Below are positions 1-6,202 of a stretch of DNA of 12,077 bases, one piece after another; position 1 is the first letter of the stretch, and every line of letters begins with the position of its first letter. The translations under genes and the position numbers were made by a program. Source of the stretch: Victivallis vadensis (GTDB lineage: Bacteria; Verrucomicrobiota; Lentisphaeria; Victivallales; GWF2-50-93); the NCBI GenBank assembly GCA_020718525.1, contig DYRX01000104.1, positions 1 through 12,077 of the forward strand, written 5' to 3'. The notes under the pieces were generated by a model that was not told the origin of the DNA, made no database searches, and was given only the letters and a program-made list of their open reading frames with translations.

Positions 1-1131
1 GGCGACTACTCTGGCACCCAAAATCCGCTCACAGTCACAAATGTCACAGACGACATGGACATAACTGCGAATTTCGTAAGAGTTGCTCCGGAGGATTTCA
101 ACGACGACTCGAAATCGGATGTCATCTGCGAAAGCCCCGTCGAAAATGGTTTCATCTATTTCATGAATGGCATCACGCCTTCTGCTCCTGCAAGCGTCTA
201 CGATAAAAACGATAAGAACTGGACAGTTGCGAAGTTCGCAGATTTCAATGGAGATGGGAAATGCGACATGCTCTGGAAGCATGAGATCAGCGGACAGGTT
301 CTTGTCTATCTCATGAATGGTGCGTCAATACTCTCTGTCAGAAGCATCTACAAGGGTGGAGAGTGGAAAGTCGGAGAATGCGCAGACTTCAACGGCGACG
401 GAAAAGATGACGTCCTCTGGATACATCCTCAGAGTGGCAGTTCTGCGATCTATCTGATGAACGGCGTGAATGTCAGCTCCGTGAGTGCATTGCACTGTGG
501 AATTGGCTGGCTTGTCAGAAAAGTTGCGGATTTCAATGGTGACGGCAAGTCTGACATTCTTTGGGAGATCAACGGCATTCAGGGGCATCTCTGCCTGATG
601 AATGGCGCGACTGTCAGCTCTGAAGCGATGATCTATTCAAAGAGCCCAGCTTGGATTCTGAAATTGTTCGGAGACTTCAATAGCGACTCGAAAACGGACA
701 TCCTTTGGGAATCTGTTGACGGCAAAGCAGGTTACATGTATCTCATGAACGGGACTGCAGTTCTGCCTGCCAGCGGATATTCCTACATAAAGAGCGATCT
801 CGGGTGGAAGATTGTGAACGGAGCAGACTACAGCGGAGACGGAAAGACTGACATCCTTTGGGAGCATGAAGTTTCTGCAAGCGGAATGATTCACATCATG
901 AATGGAGTGACAAGCTCAGCTAATGGGATCGTCTATACTCTGAAAGATCCTAATCCTGCTACTAAATGGAATGTCGTGAAAACTCTCGATTTCAAGGGAG
1001 AGGGCAACGCGGATATCCTATGGGAGAATGCCGCCACAAAGAAGACTCTCGTCTATCTGATGGATGGATACTCAATCCTTTCGTCAGGAACAGTTTACAG
1101 CAACGGAAACGGGTGGGAGCTTCTTAGATAG
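1..1131 (+). CDS. FG-GAP/VCBS-repeat surface protein, 5'-truncated by the window edge
   Basis: The reading frame is open from base 1, so the ATG at 55 is internal and the gene starts left of the window. Residues 1-25 of the visible part (GDYSGTQNPLTV...DMDITANF) match the end of an InlB-type/Bacterial_repeat beta module. After that come seven tandem units of about 48 residues. Each has a calcium-loop-like D-F-N-G-D-G-K-x-D motif, then an ILWE-like strand and a Y-L-M-N-G turn. Loops 2-4 are canonical (for example DFNGDGKSD); loops 1, 5 and 7 are degenerate (DFNDDSKSD, DFNSDSKTD, DFKGEGNAD). Such repeats form calcium-binding beta-propeller blades in secreted adhesins and enzymes of many bacteria. 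The protein ends at a repeat boundary (GWELLR, stop 1129-1131) with no visible sorting signal or anchor. The catalytic or adhesive part, if any, lies upstream. The family call is firm; the function is unknown. Confidence 0.9.
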   Translation, partial: GDYSGTQNPLTVTNVTDDMDITANFVRVAPEDFNDDSKSDVICESPVENGFIYFMNGITPSAPASVYDKNDKNWTVAKFADFNGDGKCDMLWKHEISGQVLVYLMNGASILSVRSIYKGGEWKVGECADFNGDGKDDVLWIHPQSGSSAIYLMNGVNVSSVSALHCGIGWLVRKVADFNGDGKSDILWEINGIQGHLCLMNGATVSSEAMIYSKSPAWILKLFGDFNSDSKTDILWESVDGKAGYMYLMNGTAVLPASGYSYIKSDLGWKIVNGADYSGDGKTDILWEHEVSASGMIHIMNGVTSSANGIVYTLKDPNPATKWNVVKTLDFKGEGNADILWENAATKKTLVYLMDGYSILSSGTVYSNGNGWELLR

Positions 1132-1140
1132 ACGTTGCTC

Positions 1141-1185
1141 GAAAAGTATTTATTTTGCGTGTCAAAAGAATACTTTTCATGACAC
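1141..1185. other. Two overlapping, mutually exclusive inverted repeats after the VCBS gene
   Basis: GAAAAGTATT at 1141-1150 is the exact reverse complement of AATACTTTTC at 1169-1178. Overlapping it, GTGTCA at 1159-1164 pairs with TGACAC at 1180-1185, with AAAG/CTTT pairing just inside. Both stems use the 1169-1178 segment, so they cannot form together. They begin 9 bases after the stop at 1131, where a terminator would be expected, but no U-tract follows on the plus strand. They may be a 3'-end structure or a protein-binding dyad; the role is inferred. Confidence 0.4.
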
Positions 1186-1267
1186 CTTCCATATTTCGTT
1201 GATGTTTTTCCGGTAAATCGCGTGGCACCGCTAACGTGAACCGCTCCGCTGTGAACGAACAAATTTT

Positions 1268-1297
1268 GTGGTTACGGATTGCGGATGCTTTAACCAC
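1268..1297. repeat. Perfect 7-bp inverted repeat, GTGGTTA/TAACCAC
   Basis: GTGGTTA (1268-1274) and TAACCAC (1291-1297) are exact reverse complements around a 16-base loop. The loop contains the near-repeat GGATTG/GGATGC, and the tail just after it has the near-repeat TGATG/TTGATG. It could be part of a degenerate dispersed non-coding repeat. There is only one copy in the window, so this is a weak call. Confidence 0.35.
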
Positions 1298-1388
1298 TGA
1301 TGAACATTGATGTCTCCCTCTGTTTTTCCGAGAGAAGCTATTTGGTCTGCGGGGGACAAAGTACAAGGATTATGCTCATATGCAGATT

Positions 1389-1492
1389 GACGGCATAGCC
1401 GTCTTTCGGAGTGCTCTGTGCAAGCAGAGCTTTTGAATCAGGAATCTCAAAGCGGCGCTCACACGCCGGCACTCCAAAAGATGCTCCGCATC
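1389..1492. repeat. Two-armed palindromic element, REP-doublet (REPIN)-like
   Basis: The element is two inverted arms with the same order of parts. The plus arm has hairpin GACGGC-ATA-GCCGTC (1389-1403), TTTC, GGAGTGC (1408-1414), hairpin GCTCTG/CAGAGC (1413-1418/1425-1430) and TTTTGAATC (to 1439). The minus arm, read from 1492 down, has hairpin GATGC-GGA-GCATC, TTTT, GGAGTGC (1475-1469), hairpin CGGCG/CGCCG (1468-1464/1457-1453) and CTTTGAGATTC. Linker segments agree between arms while the stems differ in sequence but keep pairing. The outer arms 1403-1414 and 1469-1480 pair at 11 of 12 positions. REP elements classically start with a GTAG or GGAG tetranucleotide followed by an imperfect palindrome, and occur as inverted doublets. 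No RAYT transposase is present here. Some hairpins followed by T-runs may also terminate transcription. Confidence 0.6.
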
Positions 1493-1513
1493 AAAAAAAT
1501 GAAATTATTTTCT

Positions 1514-1550
1514 GAAAAACTGTAGCCTGTCATGAGCAGTATCAGTTTTC
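1514..1550 (-). terminator. A/U-rich hairpin, possible terminator
   Basis: GAAAAACTG (1514-1522) pairs with CAGTTTTC (1543-1550) apart from one bulged base. An inner CTG (1527-1529) pairs with CAG (1537-1539) around the loop TCATGAG. On the minus strand the descending arm carries a T5 run, as in an intrinsic terminator whose A- and U-tracts pair. It would act on read-through from the SHOCT gene. The core stem is short, so this is tentative. Confidence 0.3.
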
Positions 1551-1673
1551 TAAAAAATAAATTTCCCTCTGCTGCATATGGCATGTGTTTGGGAAGAAAC
1601 AGAAATGTACGGCGGAAGTGACCGACCTGTTTGAGCGGATCGAATCCAGTCTCAGCTTTTACTGCGCCGTGCC

Positions 1674-1693
1674 AAAAGAAGGATAGAGCTTCT
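1674..1693 (-). terminator. Weak intrinsic terminator of the SHOCT gene
   Basis: AGAAG (1677-1681) and CTTCT (1689-1693) form a 5-bp stem around a 7-base loop, 16 bases past the SHOCT stop. Read on the minus strand, the stem runs directly into TTTT (complement of 1674-1677). The position is right but the stem is short and A/U-rich. Confidence 0.35.
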
Positions 1694-1708
1694 CTTTTCG
1701 CGGAATTC

Positions 1709-2584
1709 TTACATTGCGTTGACGATTTGGTCGCGTTTCGAGTTGTATTCCTGATCAGAGATGACTCCCTTTCTGTGGAGTTCTGTGAGTTCCGTAAGCC
1801 TCTGCTGGATGGTGTTGAAATCCGTGGCTTTTGCCTGGACTGCTTGTGCGGCACTGTTCGAATCGGCCAAAGCCGCCTGCATCTGGCTGAGCCTCGCCTG
1901 CATGTGCGCGTAGGTGTCTTTCATTATTGGGAGGTCGTGTTCGAGCTGATAGACTCCGACTCTGAGGGCATTTGCCTGAAATCTGTCGTCCTTCGCCTGA
2001 TCCGCAATCGAGTCGTTTGTCTTGACGGCCATAAGCTGTGTAATATTGTTTCCGCCCCCGAAGGTGGAATATCCCCAGCCCACATTGCCGCCGTTGCTCT
2101 GGGAAGATTCCTGAAGAGAGGTCTCGGCAAGCTTCATCGTCTTGTTGTCGTCGTCCTTTTCTTCTGATTTGAAGTCCGCCGCTCTTGTCTTGTAGTCCTG
2201 AATCTGCTTCTCAACGTTCTGAATTTTTAGTCCGTAGAGCCTTACTTCCTCTGCATATGCCGCGACATCGTATTTTTCCCTCTGTGCCTCCTGGGTCACC
2301 TGCCTCTGCATCGCGTCTTTTTTCTGTTCTTGGAGAAATTTTTCATATTCGGAGGCCTTGACTGGATCGTAGCCGTATTTTTTCTGAACGGTCTCGGGCA
2401 GATCTGCGAACTTCCAGAACGCCACTCCGCCGTCGTATGCGATGTCAAGTCCGAGCGGAGTTTTTCCCATGACCACGGGGTTCTTGTAGATCTGTCCGTT
2501 CGGCATTTTGACGCTTTCTGCGAAGAGAGATGCCGAGAATGAGATTCCGAGAGCGAGAGAGACTGCTGCAAGACGTTTTTTCAT
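1709..2584 (-). CDS. Exported coiled-coil protein with C-terminal SHOCT domain
   Basis: This is a predicted 291-residue exported protein. The start chosen is ATG at 2584: AAAGGA lies 8 bases upstream, and the N-terminus MKKRLAAVSLALGISFSASLFAES is a clear signal peptide (cleavage near residue 22). The in-frame upstream start at 2647 would run into the previous gene and bury the signal. Residues 24-73 (MPNGQIYKN...DGGVAFWKFADLP...KKYGYDP) match a small beta module I associate with exported PVC proteins. Residues 75-140 form a charged coiled coil, 141-200 a Gly/Asn/Ser-rich linker, and 205-255 a second helical stretch. Residues 256-290 (LTELHRKGVISDQEYNSKRDQIV) are a short C-terminal SHOCT motif, normally an oligomerisation or tethering helix pair. 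It is last in the minus-strand gene set, 55 bases after the TIM-barrel gene. An AT-rich leader could hold its own promoter. The substrate or partner is unknown. Confidence 0.85.
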   Translation of the reverse strand: MKKRLAAVSLALGISFSASLFAESVKMPNGQIYKNPVVMGKTPLGLDIAYDGGVAFWKFADLPETVQKKYGYDPVKASEYEKFLQEQKKDAMQRQVTQEAQREKYDVAAYAEEVRLYGLKIQNVEKQIQDYKTRAADFKSEEKDDDNKTMKLAETSLQESSQSNGGNVGWGYSTFGGGNNITQLMAVKTNDSIADQAKDDRFQANALRVGVYQLEHDLPIMKDTYAHMQARLSQMQAALADSNSAAQAVQAKATDFNTIQQRLTELTELHRKGVISDQEYNSKRDQIVNAM

Positions 2585-2639
2585 TGCTGAGATCCTTTCA
2601 CACATTCTTTGTTTATTTTTAATCGAATATTTGAAACAC

Positions 2640-3548
2640 TTAGTCAACTGACGGATTTTCGACGAATGATCCCCTGCATGACTTGAGATAGTTGAGTGCG
2701 TGCACCTGTCCGGTCATTTCGAGCTCGTTCTTGTAGACCGGATCGTGCCAGCCTTCTATGTCAATTGATCCTGAGAATCCGCCCTTTCTCAATTCCGAGA
2801 TGATATTTGTCCAGTTCGAATCTCCGAAGCCCGGGGTGCGGTGATATGCGAACTGCTTTGGTCCGAAGACACCGTATTCGCGGACGACGTCCCAGTATAT
2901 TGTTGCGTCTTTGCCGTGGACGTGGAAGATTCTGGAGACATATTTTCTGAGCTGTGGCATGGGGTCTATGAGTTTTACCATCTGGTGGCATGGCTCCCAC
3001 TGTAGTCCGAGATTTTCTGACGGGATTTCCTCGAAGATCATCTCCCAGGCGCTCGGGGTCTGGGCTATGTTCCAGTCTCCGCTGTTCCAATTCCCGCCCA
3101 TGTCGCAGTTTTCAAAGGCTATTTTGATTCCCTTGTCCTGAGCCTTTTTCACGATCGGGGTGAAGATTCTCTTGAACTGATTCATCGAGTCCGGAATGCT
3201 TTTTCCCCTTAGTCTGCCTGCAAAACCGGCGACGATATTGGTCCCAAAAAGGTGGGCGCTGTCTATAAGAGTTGACCAGGCTTTAGCCGTATCCTTGTCA
3301 ATCGGCTCTCCTTCGAGGGGGTTTCCATATATCCCCAGAGAGCTGATTACGGCTCCGCTGTCTCCCAAGGTCTTCTTGACGCTTTCCGCCATTTTTTTCA
3401 GATTGACACCGCCGGTCTTCTGCCAGAAATTGATCGAAAAGCTTTCGAAACCATGAGGGAGGATTTGTGCAATGTAGTTTGCCGGATCCTTTTGGAGTCC
3501 ATTGACCAGCGTTCCGATCCTAATCTTTTCTTTCTGCGAAATCTTCAT
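2640..3548 (-). CDS. Sugar phosphate isomerase/epimerase, TIM barrel (AP endonuclease family 2 fold)
   Basis: This 302-residue protein is of normal length for the xylose-isomerase-like TIM-barrel family (sugar phosphate isomerase/epimerase, IolE/YcjR type). The metal-binding residues expected of the family are visible: E146 (IAFEN), E185 and H188 (QWEPCH), H211 (HVHGKD) and E265 (DIEGWHD). Members isomerise or epimerise sugars, inositols or keto-sugar derivatives in the cytoplasm using a divalent metal. The start at 3548 is supported by GGTGGAG just upstream, and there is no signal peptide. It lies 53 bases downstream of the GH116 gene, with which it is probably co-transcribed, suggesting that it processes the sugar released or its oxidised derivative. 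An ATTCT-CT-AGAAT dyad sits in the gap between them. The exact substrate cannot be told from sequence; hydroxypyruvate or ketosugar isomerase is also possible. Confidence 0.88.
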   Translation of the reverse strand: MKISQKEKIRIGTLVNGLQKDPANYIAQILPHGFESFSINFWQKTGGVNLKKMAESVKKTLGDSGAVISSLGIYGNPLEGEPIDKDTAKAWSTLIDSAHLFGTNIVAGFAGRLRGKSIPDSMNQFKRIFTPIVKKAQDKGIKIAFENCDMGGNWNSGDWNIAQTPSAWEMIFEEIPSENLGLQWEPCHQMVKLIDPMPQLRKYVSRIFHVHGKDATIYWDVVREYGVFGPKQFAYHRTPGFGDSNWTNIISELRKGGFSGSIDIEGWHDPVYKNELEMTGQVHALNYLKSCRGSFVENPSVD

Positions 3549-3601
3549 TTCTCCACCTTTTTTTCAGATATTCTCTAGAATCAAGCTGAACTGCAACGTT
3601 T

Positions 3602-6100
3602 TCAAAGAAAGCAAATCGAAAGTTTTTTTCTCAAGTCAATCTTTTCAGGAAAGAAAATTTCAGCCGAACTGTCTGAATACGAAATTCCGGCATCCAATTT
3701 TTTTCCGTCGCCCTCTATCCCACATATACTATTGCCATATTTTGGAATTTCCAGCGATGAAATGGAGAGGATTCCGGTGGAAATCTCGATTGAGACCTTT
3801 TTATTTCTTCTGACGAAGTGCCCGTAGAGTTCCGGCGCCGCGAAGAAAAGCCTTGTCTTTTTTCCGCGCAGTTTTGGGGAAAACGAGAATCTGCCGTTTC
3901 TGAGTCCGAAGCCGAGAACGGCGTTGATGAGCGACCATGCGGACATGGGGCGGAAATAGTGTCCTCCAAACTCCTGATGATCGAAATACATGCCATTTCT
4001 GCGGTAGCGCCTGTCGAGATTTTTGACTATCGTCAGGCCTTCGTCAAGGAGATTTTCATAGATGCAGAGGGCGGCGAAGGAGAGCTCGACGCCGGTCCAG
4101 CATGTGTTCGCCTGATCAACCCAGATATCCTTGTGGATCTCGTGCATGAATTTGTCTCCGGGCCATTGGCAGTTTCTGAGGCCCTGCCAGCTTTTGTAGT
4201 TCATGCGCATTATGCTCCGGATCGCCTTTCGGACTTTCTTTTCGTCATATAGCGGGGCTGAGCCTGTCTGATATGCGGCCCACTGGCTGATCAGCTGGTC
4301 GCTGAGACAGCCTTCGTCAATTTTGCCGCTTGGACCCCCTTGGTCATTGCAGAGCCTGAAATAGCTTCGGTTCCAGAGTTTTTCCTCGAAAATGCGTCTT
4401 CCGCATTCGAATAGCTCTCCATATTTCTCCGCATCGCCGGAGATTCCGAGGACTTCGGCGGCCTGGGAGAGGGTTTTCAGCGCAAGGATGAACTGGCCTG
4501 CCACGAATGAGGAGACTCCAAACATCGGGAAGTTGTCGTACGAGCACATTATCCCTTCCATGTCGGGGAGGCCGTCCTTGTTCATGTCGCGTTTCGCCAG
4601 GACATAGTCGAGCGCCGCCTTTGCCGAAGGATATATTTTTTTCAGACAGTCCAAGTCGTTCGCCCAGAAGGCGTCCCGCAGGGACATGAAGGCATGCTGG
4701 GCAGGCAGATCGAGACGTTTGGAACTGCCCTCGCCGGAATCCATGGTTTCAAAATTGCATCGTATCGAGTGGGCGACCGAGCCATCTTTGTTTTGAAATT
4801 TCGCGTAGTCGAGATTTATCTGCCTCGAGAGTGAGGGGAAGAGGGCGGCATACATGATTCCGCCCGACATTGCTACATCGGTTGTAGCAAGTCCGGCGAA
4901 GGATTTTTGAGGGGCGAGTCCCTCGATGATTCCGAAATGCCCCTCTTTTGTGAACCACGAGGACGTGAACATCGTGTTCAGGTGGGAGTTGACCTGGTCT
5001 AGGAGAAAATTCGGCGCGTCCGAGTCGAAGAACGCCTTGTGGAAGCGGAGAGTCTTTCTTTTCAGTTCGCCATGCGCGGAGGCGAAATATTCCCCCGCCT
5101 CGGCGCTGTCCTTGAAAAAGTTGGAATAATAATGCCCCTCTATGCGGCTTGGATGCGGCGAGCCGTCCGTATGCCCGTCCTTTTCGACGTGCCGTGCGTA
5201 ATTGTTTGGAAATGACCAAGATACGACGAAGGAATGCTGGCAGTTCCTTCCTTTTTCAAGCTTCCTGTCAACGGCTGCCGTGCTCCAGCATCTGTCGCAG
5301 AACATTTTTTTCTTCCCGTCTGGATGGAGCTTGTTTCTGGCTTCGGTATCGTCGCATTCCGGGAACTTGTCCTCAGCTATGAAGCGCTCGTAATATGGGT
5401 GTGGGTGCTCCCATCCGGCGTAGATTTTAGAATCGCGGGAAAGACTGCTTATGCCCATAGAGCCGAAGGATGACGACTTCTCGTCAGCGCCGCCGCAGGA
5501 ATGGACGAAGGATCTGCAGTTTGCTCCGTCCACGGTTCTTGTCGTAAAAAATCTGTCTGGCGCGTCATAAGCGACTGTATTTCTTAGGCTTGCGGCGAGA
5601 CAGATGTCGAGAGGCGCTTTTGTTTTTGATTTGATCTTGAAGTCGAAGCATGCGCAAGGGAGAGAGGAATTTTTCAGGTCGAACGGGATAAAGGAACTCC
5701 AGGCGAGCATTTCGACCGAGAATGGCATGTCATCAGACTTGAATTTGAAGGATGCGAAGGGGAAGCTGGCGTCGAAGGAAATCTCGTCAACGCCTGTCAT
5801 CCAGGGGAAGATGTATTGGATTTCGTGGCTGTGCAGAGATGCCGCGCCGTGGCTTTCCTCGATTTGAAGGAGCTTCATCCTGGGGGATTCGCCCCGGATT
5901 TTCCATTTTGCGACGAAGAAGAGCATTGAATGCGCTGGGAATGGAAAAAGAGGTCCCCATCCAAGCGGAAGATTATTGAAGATGTTCCAGTTGGCTGTTG
6001 TCGCATCATGCCGGATCTCAAAAGTTCCGGCACCGATTCCTCCGAGAGCCATTCCCGATCTCGGCTTAGAATCTCTTTTCATTTTCACAGAATACGCCAT
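3602..6100 (-). CDS. GH116-family beta-glycosidase (GBA2-like)
   Basis: An 832-residue protein related to non-lysosomal glucosylceramidase/GH116. The N-terminus carries the family signature GMALGGIGAGTFEIR (residues 16-30) and leads into a beta-rich domain to about residue 340. Residues 350-800 form the alpha/alpha barrel. GHFGIIEG aligns with the GBA2 nucleophile region, giving E393 as candidate nucleophile. DGLPDMEGIMCSYDNF aligns with the acid/base region, giving D522. SDQLISQWAAYQTG (600-613) and QANTCWTGVELSFA (663-676) are further conserved barrel blocks. Known members retain beta-glucosidase or beta-xylosidase activity. There is no signal peptide, so it is predicted to be cytoplasmic and to act on imported glycosides. 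The start at 6100 has a strong GGGAGGA 5-6 bases upstream. The next gene downstream is a TIM-barrel sugar isomerase; ftsA is 102 bases upstream. The E393-D522 spacing is shorter than in studied members, so the substrate may differ. Confidence 0.87.
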   Translation of the reverse strand: MAYSVKMKRDSKPRSGMALGGIGAGTFEIRHDATTANWNIFNNLPLGWGPLFPFPAHSMLFFVAKWKIRGESPRMKLLQIEESHGAASLHSHEIQYIFPWMTGVDEISFDASFPFASFKFKSDDMPFSVEMLAWSSFIPFDLKNSSLPCACFDFKIKSKTKAPLDICLAASLRNTVAYDAPDRFFTTRTVDGANCRSFVHSCGGADEKSSSFGSMGISSLSRDSKIYAGWEHPHPYYERFIAEDKFPECDDTEARNKLHPDGKKKMFCDRCWSTAAVDRKLEKGRNCQHSFVVSWSFPNNYARHVEKDGHTDGSPHPSRIEGHYYSNFFKDSAEAGEYFASAHGELKRKTLRFHKAFFDSDAPNFLLDQVNSHLNTMFTSSWFTKEGHFGIIEGLAPQKSFAGLATTDVAMSGGIMYAALFPSLSRQINLDYAKFQNKDGSVAHSIRCNFETMDSGEGSSKRLDLPAQHAFMSLRDAFWANDLDCLKKIYPSAKAALDYVLAKRDMNKDGLPDMEGIMCSYDNFPMFGVSSFVAGQFILALKTLSQAAEVLGISGDAEKYGELFECGRRIFEEKLWNRSYFRLCNDQGGPSGKIDEGCLSDQLISQWAAYQTGSAPLYDEKKVRKAIRSIMRMNYKSWQGLRNCQWPGDKFMHEIHKDIWVDQANTCWTGVELSFAALCIYENLLDEGLTIVKNLDRRYRRNGMYFDHQEFGGHYFRPMSAWSLINAVLGFGLRNGRFSFSPKLRGKKTRLFFAAPELYGHFVRRNKKVSIEISTGILSISSLEIPKYGNSICGIEGDGKKLDAGISYSDSSAEIFFPEKIDLRKKLSICFL

Positions 6101-6202
6101 GCCGTCCTCCCTGCTAATTCTTTAAACTACAGCTCAATCACGTCCGCTGCCGGCATCGGCATCGGCCTGTTATAAAATCATTCATGAACGGAAAAAATGC
6201 GC

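Larger units (their letters stand above)
1132..1708. other. Non-coding gap between convergent genes, rich in inverted repeats
   Basis: About 577 bases separate the stop of the VCBS-repeat gene (+) from the stop of the SHOCT gene (-). The short open frames here have no recognisable domain, no convincing ribosome binding site, and low-complexity Arg/Ser composition. No tRNA, rRNA or known small RNA was recognised. What it does hold is a run of inverted repeats at 1141-1185, 1268-1297, 1389-1492, 1514-1550 and 1674-1693, each listed separately. Some probably act as transcription terminators for the two convergent transcripts; the 1389-1492 element looks like an independent palindromic repeat. 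Confidence 0.7.

Noticed and set aside
1186..1390. tRNA or known structured RNA in the gap
   Set aside because: No cloverleaf, TΨC-like segment or familiar RNA motif could be assembled.
1459..1854. 131-residue minus-strand open frame overlapping the end of the SHOCT gene
   Set aside because: It has Arg/Ser/Lys-rich low-complexity composition, no domain, and overlaps a well-supported gene in another frame; it also crosses the palindromic element.
1631..2167. 178-residue plus-strand open frame opposite the SHOCT gene
   Set aside because: It is the antisense shadow of a gene with a signal peptide and a SHOCT motif; the translation shows no family features.
2585..2647. Upstream in-frame start for the SHOCT gene at 2647
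   Set aside because: It would overlap the TIM-barrel stop and put 21 polar residues before an ideal signal peptide; AAAGGA sits correctly for the start at 2584.
6101..6202. Promoter or terminator between ftsA and the GH116 gene (TTCATGAA palindrome at 6181-6188, tandem GGCATC, TATAA-like stretch)
   Set aside because: No -35/-10 pair with good spacing was found, and the T-run after the ftsA stop has no stem before it.
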